64,000 bases of DNA from UBA1081 sp964443825. GTDB taxonomy: Bacteria > Bacillota > Clostridia > Oscillospirales > Acutalibacteraceae. The position numbers and the translations under genes are program-made. The notes beneath the pieces are model-generated. The model ran no database searches, was not told the DNA's origin, and worked only from the letters and a program-made list of their open reading frames with translations. Where the stretch lies: the NCBI GenBank assembly GCA_964443825.1, contig CAYUEV010000001.1:1-64000 (forward strand). Reading direction: 5' to 3'. Positions 1-8,431 of this stretch are shown piece after piece (position 1 is the stretch's first letter; every line of letters starts with the position of its first letter).

Positions 1-57
1 CCCCTTGATTATTCTACAACTTTGTGAAAAAAATATCAAGATTTTTCAGAAAAAATA

Positions 58-86
58 TTGATTTATCTCGACTTTAATATTAAAAT
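58..86 (+). promoter_or_regulatory. Predicted sigma-A promoter of the M20 peptidase gene
   Basis: TTGATT at 58-63, a 17-base spacer and TAAAAT at 81-86. The expected start of transcription is near 93, about 30-40 bases before the start codon. Confidence 0.55.
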
Positions 87-121
87 GTCATATATAAGAT
101 TAAATTTATGAAAGAGCAAGG

Positions 122-1609
122 GTGAAACGTATGGATTTAAAAAAAGTAACGCGAGGGGTAAGCGTCGCGGCGACGGTGGGTTTGGCAGCCGCGAACGCCA
201 TAAAAGCGGTCGGGTACGTTCCCGAAAAAATCGAGAGCGAGCCGCTGCCGCCTGAAAATGTAAACGTCGAAAGATATACCAAAAACCTTGTCGACGCCGT
301 TAGAATTAAGACGATTTCAAATGTCGACGAGAGCAAAGTCGACTGGGACGCGTTTAACGAACTTCACAATTTTTTCCGCGAAAGGTATCCTCTTATACAT
401 AAAACGTTGTCGTTAGAGGAAGTCGGAAAGGCGAGCCTCATTTATAAATGGGAAGGGAAGAATCCCGATTTGGAACCTATCGCGCTTTTAGGTCATCAAG
501 ACGTAGTGCCGATAAGCGAAGGGACCGAAGGCGACTGGCTGCACGATCCGTTTGGAGGCGAGATAGCCGACGGATGTCTTTGGGGCAGAGGTTCTCTTGA
601 TATGAAAAATCACCTGGTAGGCGTTCTTGAAAGCGTAGAAACGCTTATAGAAGAAGGGTTTGAGCCTGAGAGAACGGTTTATCTTCTTTTCGGTCATAAT
701 GAGGAAATCGTCGCGTCTAAAAATCCCGGAGCGGGTCAAATTTGCGAACTTCTTAAAAGCCGCGGCGTAAGGCTCGATTCTGTTTTAGACGAGGGCGGAG
801 CGATTCTTCCGGTAAATGTTAAAGGCGTAATCAATAAAAATCTCGCCGGAGTGGGAGTCGCCGAAAAAGGATATTGCGATTTCCAAGTTTCGATTCCCGG
901 CAAAGGCGGTCATTCTTCGGCTCCGCCCAACCACACGGCTTTAGGGGAACTTGCCGACGTTATAAAAGACATAGAAAACCATCAGTTTAAAGCGGAACTT
1001 ACTCCCATAACCGAGGGCATGATAGATTGCATAGGCAGGAACGCTTCTTTTCTTGTAAGAAACGTCATGTGCCACACGACGCTTATGAGTCCCGTTATAA
1101 AGTTTGTTATGAAAAATATCCCCGCGTCCGCGACGTTTGTCAGAACCACTACGGCCGTCACTATGGCGAGCGGAAGCCCCGCCGCGAACGTCCTGCCCGG
1201 TAAAGCGTCCGCCACAGTCAATTTCAGGATCATGCCGGGGATGACCATCGACGACGTTGAACGCCACTTAGAGAAAGTCATAAAAAATAAAAAGGTCGAA
1301 ATTGAGCTTTTAGGCGGCAGCAACCCATCTAATATATCTCCAACCGACTCAAGAGCTTTTAACGCGATTAAAGAAATATGCACGGGCATGAACAGTAAAA
1401 ACGTCGTAGCGCCGTATCTCGTTATGGGCGGCACGGACGCTAAACATTATCAGGACATATGCGACAACATTTACAGGTATTCGCCGTTTATGGTTGACAC
1501 AAGGCTTCTTATGAACACGCACGGCACAAACGAGAGAATAGAAACGGCTTCTTTCAAAGACGGCATAGCTTTCTTTAAGAGATACATTAAAAAACTGGCG
1601 AGACAGTAA
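122..1609 (+). CDS. M20 family metallopeptidase (PM20D1/carboxypeptidase S-like)
   Basis: A 495-residue zinc exopeptidase of the M20 family; these hydrolyse peptides or N-acyl amino acids with a two-metal site. Visible motifs are GHQDVV (metal ligand H125, D127), GRGSLDMKN (bridging D160), GHNEE (E194 as likely base, E195 as ligand), LDEGG (D223) and GGTDAKH (H442), so the whole metal site is present. A small dimerisation domain fits between about 240 and 400. Residues about 12-33 are Ala/Val-rich and hydrophobic, which suggests an uncleaved membrane anchor, unusual for cytosolic members. The start is uncertain: GTG at 122, or ATG at 131, which has AAGGGTG in front of it. It stands alone, convergent with gapA. 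Substrate cannot be read from sequence. Confidence 0.9.
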   Translation: MKRMDLKKVTRGVSVAATVGLAAANAIKAVGYVPEKIESEPLPPENVNVERYTKNLVDAVRIKTISNVDESKVDWDAFNELHNFFRERYPLIHKTLSLEEVGKASLIYKWEGKNPDLEPIALLGHQDVVPISEGTEGDWLHDPFGGEIADGCLWGRGSLDMKNHLVGVLESVETLIEEGFEPERTVYLLFGHNEEIVASKNPGAGQICELLKSRGVRLDSVLDEGGAILPVNVKGVINKNLAGVGVAEKGYCDFQVSIPGKGGHSSAPPNHTALGELADVIKDIENHQFKAELTPITEGMIDCIGRNASFLVRNVMCHTTLMSPVIKFVMKNIPASATFVRTTTAVTMASGSPAANVLPGKASATVNFRIMPGMTIDDVERHLEKVIKNKKVEIELLGGSNPSNISPTDSRAFNAIKEICTGMNSKNVVAPYLVMGGTDAKHYQDICDNIYRYSPFMVDTRLLMNTHGTNERIETASFKDGIAFFKRYIKKLARQ

Positions 1610-1649
1610 TAAAACAAATAAAAACAGACCCTGCGAAAACCGCGGGGTC
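1608..1649 (-). terminator. Intrinsic terminator of gapA
   Basis: A 9-bp stem at 1627-1635/1641-1649 with a five-base loop. On the minus strand it is followed by a T-rich tail (1608-1626). It sits between the convergent M20 and gapA genes and may also stop plus-strand transcription weakly. Confidence 0.75.
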
Positions 1650-1668
1650 CTAAATTTAAATTCTATAT

Positions 1669-2706
1669 TTAACCTAATTCGGCAAAGTATTTAATGGTTC
1701 TTACCATCTGGCTTGTGTAACTGTTCTCGTTATCGTACCATGATACGACCTGGACTTCATAAAGACCGTCGTCAATCTTAGAAACCATCGTCTGAGTAGC
1801 GTCAAAGAGAGAACCGTATCTCATGCCGATAACGTCTGAGGAAACAATGGGATCTTCATTATAGCCGAACGACTCTGAAGAAGCGGCTTTCATGGCTTCG
1901 TTTATAGACTCTTTTGTTATATCCTGCCCCTTTACGACGGCTGTGAGAATCGTAGTAGAACCTGTGGCGACGGGAACGCGCTGGGCGGAGCCTATGAGTT
2001 TTCCGTTAAGCTCGGGGATAACGAGACCAATAGCTTTCGCGGCGCCCGTAGAGTTGGGGACTATGTTGGCGGCACCCGCTCTCGCTCTTCTTAAATCGCC
2101 TTTTCTGTGCGGTCCGTCGAGGATCATCTGGTCTCCCGTATAAGCGTGAATCGTCGACATAATTCCGCTCTGTATGGGGGCGTAGTCGTTAAGAGCCTTC
2201 GCCATGGGAGCTAAACAGTTCGTGGTGCAGGACGCGGCTGAGATTATGTTGTCTTCGGGCGTTAAGGTGTTTTCGTTTACGCTGTACACGATTGTTTTAA
2301 GGTCATTTCCGGCGGGAGCCGAGATAACGACTTTTTTAGCGCCCGCGTCTATATGAGCCTGCGATTTGGCTTTAGAGCAGTAAAAGCCCGTGCATTCAAG
2401 GACGACGTCTACTCCTATGTCGCCCCAAGGAAGATCTTTCGCGTCTTTTTCCGCGTAAATTTTAAGAGTTTTGCCGTCAACAGTTATTGCGCCCGCTTCG
2501 TCGTCCGCCGATACAGTGTGAAGATTCTGACCGATAACTCCGCAGTAACCGCCTTGAGCCGTGTCGTATTTAAGAAGATTCGCGAGCATCGAGGGCTTCG
2601 TGAGATCGTTAATAGCGACTATCTCGTAGCCGGGAGCGTCAAACATCTGTCTGAAAGCAAGACGACCTATTCTGCCGAAACCATTGATTGCAACTTTAAC
2701 TGACAT
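1669..2706 (-). CDS. gapA: Type I glyceraldehyde-3-phosphate dehydrogenase
   Basis: Glycolytic NAD-dependent GAPDH, 345 residues, of normal length. The Rossmann motif INGFGRIGR begins at residue 7; D34 after the second strand favours NAD over NADP. The catalytic cysteine is C160 in SAASCTTNC, with partner H187 in STIHAYTGDQ. The C-terminal WYDNENSY signature is complete. The start ATG at 2706 has a strong GGAGG 8 bases upstream. It is monocistronic, with its own promoter (2760-2788) and terminator. No pgk or tpi lies beside it, unlike many Firmicutes. Confidence 0.97.
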   Translation of the reverse strand: MSVKVAINGFGRIGRLAFRQMFDAPGYEIVAINDLTKPSMLANLLKYDTAQGGYCGVIGQNLHTVSADDEAGAITVDGKTLKIYAEKDAKDLPWGDIGVDVVLECTGFYCSKAKSQAHIDAGAKKVVISAPAGNDLKTIVYSVNENTLTPEDNIISAASCTTNCLAPMAKALNDYAPIQSGIMSTIHAYTGDQMILDGPHRKGDLRRARAGAANIVPNSTGAAKAIGLVIPELNGKLIGSAQRVPVATGSTTILTAVVKGQDITKESINEAMKAASSESFGYNEDPIVSSDVIGMRYGSLFDATQTMVSKIDDGLYEVQVVSWYDNENSYTSQMVRTIKYFAELG

Positions 2707-2759
2707 TATTATTTCCTCCGTTTGTAGCAGTTTTGACTATTCCAAAATTTTACGAATAC

Positions 2760-2788
2760 ATTTTACCGCCTTTTTTTTCAATATTCAA
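2760..2788 (-). promoter_or_regulatory. Predicted promoter of gapA
   Basis: On the minus strand TTGAAT (2783-2788), a 17-base spacer containing an A8 tract, and TAAAAT (2760-2765). It lies about 55 bases before the gapA start codon. Confidence 0.65.
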
Positions 2789-2955
2789 GACTTTTGTTAA
2801 AAATTTAACCAATTTCCGCAATCTTTGTTAAACTAACACAAAAAGTGTTCATAAAACTGCTCTTCTAATGAAAAATCTGTCAAAAAATAAACAAATTTTA
2901 GAAAACTACCTTTTTGCAACAATAACAGTAAACGTCAATTTTTTTCAAATATTCA

Positions 2956-2984
2956 TTGACATAAATCGAAAAAAAGAATATAAT
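2956..2984 (+). promoter_or_regulatory. Perfect-consensus promoter of the D-glutamate/5-oxoproline operon
   Basis: TTGACA at 2956-2961, exactly 17 bases, TATAAT at 2979-2984. Transcription is expected from about 2991. There is no obvious operator palindrome next to it. Confidence 0.85.
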
Positions 2985-3057
2985 TAAACTACGGCAATGG
3001 CGCTGAATGTATTTATACGTTCCGCGCTTTATTATTGTGAAAGGAACATTAAATAAA

Positions 3058-3903
3058 ATGAAAACTCTCGGCTATTATAACGGCAGATACGATGAAATTG
3101 AGAATATGTACATCCCCATGAACGACCGCGTGTGTTATTTTGGCGACGGGTGTTACGACGCGACTTACTCAAGAAATCATATAATTTACAATATTGACGA
3201 GCATATAGAGAGATTTTACAACAGCGCGGCTCTTTTAAAAATCCATCTTCCGTATACTAAAGACGTGATGAAAGACCTTTTAAACGAAATGATACTTAAA
3301 GTCGACGACGGCGACTGCTTTGTATACTGGCAGACTACGAGAGGCACGGCTATGAGGAATCACGTCTTTCCCGAAGACGAAAAAGCCAATATCTGGATTA
3401 CAATCAACCCTTGCCCCGTGCAGCCCATAGACGCGGAGATTAAGGTTATCACGATGGAGGATACGAGATTTCTTCATTGCAACATTAAAACTCTTAATCT
3501 TCTCCCGTCCGTTTTAGCGGCTCAAAAGGCGAAAGAAGCGGGTTGCGACGAGGCGATTTTTCACAGAGGGCAAAGGGTTACCGAGTGCGCTCACAGCAAT
3601 ATTCACATAATAAAAGACGACTGCCTCATAACAGCCCCCACGGATCATATGATTCTCCCCGGAATCGCGAGAGCGAACCTTATAAAGATGTGCAAAAAAT
3701 TAGGCTACGCCGTAGATGAAACGGAATATACCGTGGAAGACCTTATGAACGCCGACGAAGTAATTCTTTCAAGTTCAGGTTCGTTTTGCATTAAAGTGAG
3801 CGAGGTTGACGGCAAAAAAGTCGGGGGCAAAAATCCCGCGATGTTAAAAGCCCTTCAAAACGCCCTTGTAGAGGATTTTATTAACGCTACGGGCGGGAAA
3901 TAA
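3058..3903 (+). CDS. dat: D-amino acid transaminase (class IV PLP aminotransferase)
   Basis: Transfers amino groups between D-amino acids, typically D-alanine + 2-oxoglutarate to pyruvate + D-glutamate. At 281 residues it has the family length. The Schiff-base lysine is K144 in NIKTLNLL, with E176 in VTE facing the PLP pyridine nitrogen. The D-specific carboxylate trap is visible: Y33 in DGCYDATY and the RxH pair R100/H102, which separate D-transaminases from branched-chain aminotransferases. I chose ATG 3058 over the upstream in-frame ATG at 3007 because the protein then begins MKTLGYYNG, as is usual, and AAAGGAAC lies 11-12 bases upstream. First gene of a seven-gene operon; alr further down supplies its D-alanine. 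Confidence 0.9.
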   Translation: MKTLGYYNGRYDEIENMYIPMNDRVCYFGDGCYDATYSRNHIIYNIDEHIERFYNSAALLKIHLPYTKDVMKDLLNEMILKVDDGDCFVYWQTTRGTAMRNHVFPEDEKANIWITINPCPVQPIDAEIKVITMEDTRFLHCNIKTLNLLPSVLAAQKAKEAGCDEAIFHRGQRVTECAHSNIHIIKDDCLITAPTDHMILPGIARANLIKMCKKLGYAVDETEYTVEDLMNADEVILSSSGSFCIKVSEVDGKKVGGKNPAMLKALQNALVEDFINATGGK

Positions 3904-3946
3904 CTTTTACTTTTACACTTTAAAAAACGCTGAACGAGTTGATTTT

Positions 3947-4678
3947 ATGCCTTCTAATATTAAGCCTAAATATTTAAATTGCGGAGACCGCGCCTTGTCG
4001 GTTCAGTTCGGCGACTCTATTTCCCCTTCTGTAAACGCTTATGTAAAGGGGCTTTGCGATTTACTATCAAGAAAGCCCGTTAAGGGCGTTACAGAATTTA
4101 CCCCCTCTTATAGAGCCGTTTTAGTAAGTTACGACCCTTTGTTGCTTTCTCACGACGCTCTTATTAAAAAAATCAATAAGTTAATTCCGCTTATATTGTC
4201 GTCCGGCGGTAGCGAAAAAAAGATTTTCGAAATCCCGGTTTGCTACGACGGGGAATTTTCTCCCGACATGGAAAACGTAGTAAATCATTCGGGGCTTTCC
4301 AGGGAAGAAATTATAAAAATTCATTCAGGGACGGATTATCTCATTTATATGATAGGCTTTCTTCCGGGGTTTCCGTATTTAGGCGGGCTTGATGAGAGAA
4401 TCAGTACGCCGAGACTTAAAGAGCCGAGAACGAGAATCCCCAGCGGGAGCGTGGGAATAGGCGGAGCTCAAACGGGCGTTTACCCTGTCGATTCGCCGGG
4501 CGGATGGCAGTTAATAGGAAGAACCCCCGTAAAGCTTTACGACCCGGAAAGAGCCGAGCCTATAGTTTATTCCGCGGGCGACTACATTCGTTTCAAGCCC
4601 GTCTCAATCGAAGAATATTATTCTATTAAAGAACAATGCGATAATGGGGAATACGATTTTCACATAATGAAGGGGTAG
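3947..4678 (+). CDS. pxpB: 5-oxoprolinase subunit B
   Basis: Small subunit of the prokaryotic ATP-dependent 5-oxoprolinase PxpABC, which opens 5-oxoproline to glutamate in the cytoplasm. It is 243 residues (KipI/CT_C_D family) with the typical signatures GFLPGFPYLGGL, RIPSGSVGIGG and YPVDSPGGWQLIGRTP. The family was once described as a sporulation kinase inhibitor (KipI) and is homologous to part of urea/allophanate enzymes; the adjoining pxpC and pxpA make the oxoprolinase assignment firm. The ribosome binding site is weak (ACGAG about 10 bases upstream). It follows dat by 43 bases and ends 3 bases before pxpC. Confidence 0.93.
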   Translation: MPSNIKPKYLNCGDRALSVQFGDSISPSVNAYVKGLCDLLSRKPVKGVTEFTPSYRAVLVSYDPLLLSHDALIKKINKLIPLILSSGGSEKKIFEIPVCYDGEFSPDMENVVNHSGLSREEIIKIHSGTDYLIYMIGFLPGFPYLGGLDERISTPRLKEPRTRIPSGSVGIGGAQTGVYPVDSPGGWQLIGRTPVKLYDPERAEPIVYSAGDYIRFKPVSIEEYYSIKEQCDNGEYDFHIMKG

Positions 4679-4681
4679 GCT

Positions 4682-5629
4682 ATGGGACTTTATATCACAT
4701 CCCCAGGACTTCTGACGACCGTACAGGATTTAGGAAGGTTCGGTCTTTCGGCTAAAGGTTTTTCGAGCGGAGGGGCGATGGATCGCGACAGTCTTCTTAT
4801 CGCCAACAGGATTTTGTGCAATAACGACTCCGAAGGCGCTCTTGAAATGACGCTTACGGGGCTTTCGGGCGAGTTTTCGGAAGACTGCGTTATCTGCCTT
4901 ACAGGCGCCGACATGAACTGGACTATTAACGAAAAAGACCTTCCGAGGTATAAAGCCGTAGAAGTTAAAAAAGGCGATAAGATAAGCTCTTCCTTATCAT
5001 CGAACGGCATGAGAGCTTACTTATCGGTAGCCGGCGGATTTAATATTGACCCTGTGTTCGGGAGTTACTCCACAAACCTTAAATGCTCTTTAGGGGGCTT
5101 TAAAGGAAGAAAATTACAGTTGGGCGACGATATTCCGTTTAGATTTAAGAGAGACGAGCTTTTATACAAATACAGGGGATCTTCGGAAACGCCTAAATTT
5201 CCCGAAAAAGAAGCGGTCGTAAGAGTGGTTTTAGGTCCTCAGGACGATTATTTTGCGAAAAATGGCGTGGAAACGTTTTTGAACTCGGAGTATGCTATAT
5301 CAAATGAATCCGACCGAATGGGAATACGTCTTGACGGCGAAAAAATAGAATCTTTAAAAGGAGTAGATATAATTTCCGACGGAATAGCCGAGGGCTCCGT
5401 TCAGATACCGTCTTCCGGCAAGCCTATAATCATGATGGCGGACAGGCAGACGGTGGGCGGCTACGCGAAAATCGCGACCGTGATTTCAGCCGATATACCG
5501 AAATTAGCCCAGTCAAAACCTGGAGTAAAAGTCAGATTTAAAGCGGTTTCACAAAAAGAAGCCGAAAAGATATGCATTAAAGAAAAAAGAAAAATGAAAT
5601 GGCTTGAGTACAGACTTATATACCTATAA
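4682..5629 (+). CDS. pxpC: 5-oxoprolinase subunit C
   Basis: Large partner of PxpB (KipA/CT_A_B family, 315 residues). Family marks are the N-terminal GLLTTVQDLGRFG, the SGGAMDRDSL segment, the SDRMGIRL stretch and DRQTVGGYAKIATV near the C-terminus. A Shine-Dalgarno AAGGGGT straddles the pxpB stop, so translation of the two subunits is probably coupled. The last ~25 residues are lysine-rich and variable. In some bacteria pxpB and pxpC are fused; here they are separate. Confidence 0.93.
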   Translation: MGLYITSPGLLTTVQDLGRFGLSAKGFSSGGAMDRDSLLIANRILCNNDSEGALEMTLTGLSGEFSEDCVICLTGADMNWTINEKDLPRYKAVEVKKGDKISSSLSSNGMRAYLSVAGGFNIDPVFGSYSTNLKCSLGGFKGRKLQLGDDIPFRFKRDELLYKYRGSSETPKFPEKEAVVRVVLGPQDDYFAKNGVETFLNSEYAISNESDRMGIRLDGEKIESLKGVDIISDGIAEGSVQIPSSGKPIIMMADRQTVGGYAKIATVISADIPKLAQSKPGVKVRFKAVSQKEAEKICIKEKRKMKWLEYRLIYL

Positions 5630-5652
5630 AAAGGAGCGGACTTTTAGTAAAC

Positions 5653-6441
5653 ATGAACGCTTATTCTGAATCTTCCCCAAAAGAAGTAAGGGAGCTTATA
5701 AGACATGGCAAAATTGATTGTCAAACGTCGGGAATGTGCCAAGGTTACGCTCAGGCGAATCTTTGCGTTTTACCGTATTCCGACGCTTACGATTTTTTGC
5801 TCTTCACTCAAAGAAATCCAAAATCCTGCCCTATACTTGAGGTGGGAGACGTCGGCGACCGCTTAATTAAAACTGTCGCCAACAATGCGGACGTAGCTAC
5901 GGATATTCCCAAATACAGGGTTTATAAAGACGGCGTTTTAATCGAAGAGCGCAAATTTATAGACGACATATGGCGAGACGATTTTGTTTACTTTTTAATA
6001 GGATGCAGTTTTTCATTTGAGGCGGAGCTTTTGTCGTCCGATATTCCCGTAAGGCACATAGAAGAAGGCTCTAACGTGTCCATGTTTATTACAAATATAG
6101 ACTGCGAACCGGCGGGAAAATTTCATGGAAAGTTAGTAGTCAGTATGCGCCCGATACCGTCTTCTTTGGTTGCTAAAGCGTCCGCCGTTACGGCTCAAAT
6201 GCCGAGAGTTCACGGCGCTCCCATCCACGTTGGAAATCCTGATATGATAGGAATAAAAGATATAACAAAGCCTGATTTTGGCGATCCCGTCACGATTAAA
6301 GAAGGGGAAATACCCGTGTTCTGGTGTTGCGGAGTAACGCCGCAATCGGTGGTTATGAGTTCAAAACCGAAAATCGCCATAACTCACGCTCCCGGGCATA
6401 TGTTTATAACAGACGTAAAAAATACGCTTCTCAAATTTTAA
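5653..6441 (+). CDS. UPF0317/DUF1445 protein (D-glutamate cyclase N-terminal-type domain)
   Basis: A 262-residue, full-length member of the family once called putative hydro-lyase (B. subtilis YcsI). Conserved blocks are QANLCVLPYSDAYDF, RNPKSCPILEVGD, SFSFEAEL, VSMRPI, HGAPIHVG, VFWCCGVTPQ and ITHAPGHM. The same domain forms the N-terminal half of mammalian mitochondrial D-glutamate cyclase, which makes 5-oxo-D-proline from D-glutamate. The C-terminal half of that enzyme is encoded separately four genes on, at 8432. Genes of this family are known to sit in pxp operons. AAAGGAGCGG lies 12 bases before ATG 5653. Family membership is clear; activity as a cyclase is inferred from homology and context. 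Confidence 0.88.
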   Translation: MNAYSESSPKEVRELIRHGKIDCQTSGMCQGYAQANLCVLPYSDAYDFLLFTQRNPKSCPILEVGDVGDRLIKTVANNADVATDIPKYRVYKDGVLIEERKFIDDIWRDDFVYFLIGCSFSFEAELLSSDIPVRHIEEGSNVSMFITNIDCEPAGKFHGKLVVSMRPIPSSLVAKASAVTAQMPRVHGAPIHVGNPDMIGIKDITKPDFGDPVTIKEGEIPVFWCCGVTPQSVVMSSKPKIAITHAPGHMFITDVKNTLLKF

Positions 6442-6456
6442 ACGAGGAATTTTATT

Positions 6457-7224
6457 ATGAATAAAATAGATCTTAACTGCGATTTAGGCGAGAGTTTCGG
6501 AGTTTATAAAATAGGGCTTGACGGCGAGGTTATCCCCTTTATAACGTCCGCTAACGTGGCGTGCGGTTTTCACGCGTCAGATCCCGTCACGATGAGTAAA
6601 ACCGTGAAGCTCTGCGCTCAAAACGGCGTGTCGGTAGGCGCTCACCCCGGATACCCCGATTTATTGGGATTCGGCAGGCGCAGCATGAACGCGTCGCCGT
6701 CCGACGTTAAAGCTTACGTTATGTATCAAATAGGCGCTCTTTCGGCTTTTTGCAAATCAAACGGTATAAAAATAGAGCATATTAAGCCGCACGGCGCGTT
6801 ATACAATACGGCCGCTAAAGATTACAATCTCGCCAAAGCCATTTGCGAAGGGATATACGAAATAGACCCGGAGTTTATACTTTTAGGTCTTTCCGGGAGC
6901 GAGCTAATAAAAGCGGCAAACGACACGGGACTTAGAGCCGCTAACGAGGTGTTCGCCGACAGAGCTTATATGGACGACGGCTCTTTAGTTCCAAGAACCA
7001 GGGAGGGGGCTGTTATTTCCGATGAAAACGTTATGATTAAGCGCGTAATAAAAATGGTTGGAGAAGGAACCGTGGAAACCATTTCGGGAAAAACCATAAA
7101 AATAAAAGCCGACTCCGTATGCGTTCACGGAGACGGCGAAAAAGCTCTGCTCTTTGTTAAAAAAATAAAGCAAAACCTTAACGAATCGGGAATTAAAACA
7201 GTTCCGTTAAAAGAAATCATTTAA
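6457..7224 (+). CDS. pxpA: 5-oxoprolinase subunit A (LamB/YcsF family)
   Basis: Third subunit of the 5-oxoprolinase, 255 residues, a distorted TIM-barrel related to deacetylases. Signatures in order: DLNCDLGESFG at the N-terminus, NVACGFHASDP, GAHPGYPD, IKPHGALYN, EVFADRAY and SVCVHGD. GAGGAAT lies 8 bases before the ATG. Placement after the UPF0317 gene and before alr keeps all three oxoprolinase subunits in one transcript, as expected for a complex. Confidence 0.95.
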   Translation: MNKIDLNCDLGESFGVYKIGLDGEVIPFITSANVACGFHASDPVTMSKTVKLCAQNGVSVGAHPGYPDLLGFGRRSMNASPSDVKAYVMYQIGALSAFCKSNGIKIEHIKPHGALYNTAAKDYNLAKAICEGIYEIDPEFILLGLSGSELIKAANDTGLRAANEVFADRAYMDDGSLVPRTREGAVISDENVMIKRVIKMVGEGTVETISGKTIKIKADSVCVHGDGEKALLFVKKIKQNLNESGIKTVPLKEII

Positions 7225-7238
7225 AGAAGCGATTTAAA

Positions 7239-8396
7239 TTGGATAAATATTTTAGAACTTTCGCCCAAATAGACTTAGACGCTGTTTTACATAATTTTAA
7301 CGAACTAAAAAATTGCGTAAATTCTAACGTTAAACTTTGCGCCGTAATTAAAGCCGACGGGTACGGTCACGGGGCGGCGGCTCTCGCCGAGTTATTAAAG
7401 GACGAAGCGGATTATTTCGCCGTGGCGACAGTCGACGAGGCTCTCGAACTAAGAAACAACAACATAAAAAACCCTATACTTATTTTATCTTACGCTCATA
7501 AAAACGACTACAGGAGAATAGTGGAAAACGACATTTCTCTTACTGTTTTTACTAAAGAAGACGCGGTAAATTTTAACGAGAAAGCGGGCGTTTTAGGCAA
7601 AAAAGGACTTGTTCATATAGCCATAGACACAGGCATGACGAGAATAGGCTTTTCCCTTACCGATAAATCCGCGGACGAGATAAAATTTATAAGCAATCTT
7701 CCTAATTTGGAGCTACAGGGGATATTTTCCCATTACGCGTGCGCCGACCTTTACGACAAATCCGTTTCGGCTATGCAGACTAAGCGGTATGAGGATTTTA
7801 TTAAAAAGTGCGAATCAGCGGGAGTGGTTTTCCCTATAAAGCACCTTTGCAACAGCGCGGGAATTTCAGAATTTAACAAACACTTCGATATGGTAAGAAT
7901 GGGCATATCGCTTTATGGGCTTTACCCTTCTTATGAAGTCGATAAACAAAAAGTTAATCTTATACCCGCCATGACTTATAAAAGTCACGTAATTTTTGTA
8001 AAAGACGTGCCGCCGGGCGAGGGAATAAGCTACGGCCATATTTATAAGACCACTGAAACAAGACGGATAGCCACGGTGTCGGCGGGTTACGCGGACGGCT
8101 ACCCGAGAGCTCTTTCAAATAGGGGCAGGGTAATAGTAAAAGGGGAGTACGCTCCCGTAGTCGGAAGAGTTTGCATGGATCAGTTTATGATTGACGTAAC
8201 GGGTATACCCGGCGTTAAAAAAGACGACGAAGTGATTCTCTGGGGTTCCGACGGGGATAAATCGATTCCCGTCGAACAAATAGGCGATATGTCCGAAAGC
8301 TTTAATTACGAGGTCGTCTGTTCTGTTCCGAGGAGGTCGCCGAGAGTTTATAAAAGGAACGGCGAAACCGTAAAAATTGTAAACTATCTTGAATAA
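7239..8396 (+). CDS. alr: Alanine racemase
   Basis: PLP enzyme interconverting L- and D-alanine, 385 residues. The Schiff-base lysine is K38 in AVIKADGYGHGA; the second-domain catalytic tyrosine lies in GISYGHIY, followed by the RRIATVSAGYADGYPR block and GRVCMDQFMIDV. It begins with TTG and has only a weak Shine-Dalgarno, 15 bases after pxpA, so it may depend on translational coupling. Its location in this operon rather than beside cell-wall genes suggests a link to Dat: it can supply D-alanine to Dat or remove the D-alanine that Dat makes. Whether a second alr exists elsewhere cannot be seen. Confidence 0.95.
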   Translation: MDKYFRTFAQIDLDAVLHNFNELKNCVNSNVKLCAVIKADGYGHGAAALAELLKDEADYFAVATVDEALELRNNNIKNPILILSYAHKNDYRRIVENDISLTVFTKEDAVNFNEKAGVLGKKGLVHIAIDTGMTRIGFSLTDKSADEIKFISNLPNLELQGIFSHYACADLYDKSVSAMQTKRYEDFIKKCESAGVVFPIKHLCNSAGISEFNKHFDMVRMGISLYGLYPSYEVDKQKVNLIPAMTYKSHVIFVKDVPPGEGISYGHIYKTTETRRIATVSAGYADGYPRALSNRGRVIVKGEYAPVVGRVCMDQFMIDVTGIPGVKKDDEVILWGSDGDKSIPVEQIGDMSESFNYEVVCSVPRRSPRVYKRNGETVKIVNYLE

Positions 8397-8431
8397 ATAT
8401 TTTGAGGAACGATTATCACCCATAAATAATT

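Larger units (their letters stand above)
2707..3057. other. Divergent intergenic region gapA / dat
   Basis: A 351-base AT-rich gap. It holds the gapA promoter on the minus strand and the dat-operon promoter on the plus strand. No further open reading frame, RNA structure or repeat is evident. The dat leader is only about 67 bases, too short for a T-box or known riboswitch. Confidence 0.6.

Noticed and set aside
3007..3057. Upstream ATG extension of dat
   Set aside because: It would add a 17-residue hydrophobic leader absent from the family, and the start at 3058 has the better ribosome binding site.
2991..3057. T-box or riboswitch leaders for the dat and liv operons
   Set aside because: The predicted leaders (about 67 and 55 bases) are too short and show no matching terminator/antiterminator pairs.
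3947..5629. Urea carboxylase/allophanate hydrolase or KipI/KipA kinase-inhibitor assignment for the pxpB and pxpC genes
   Set aside because: The biotin carboxylase and amidase parts are absent and pxpA is in the same operon, so 5-oxoprolinase is the better call.
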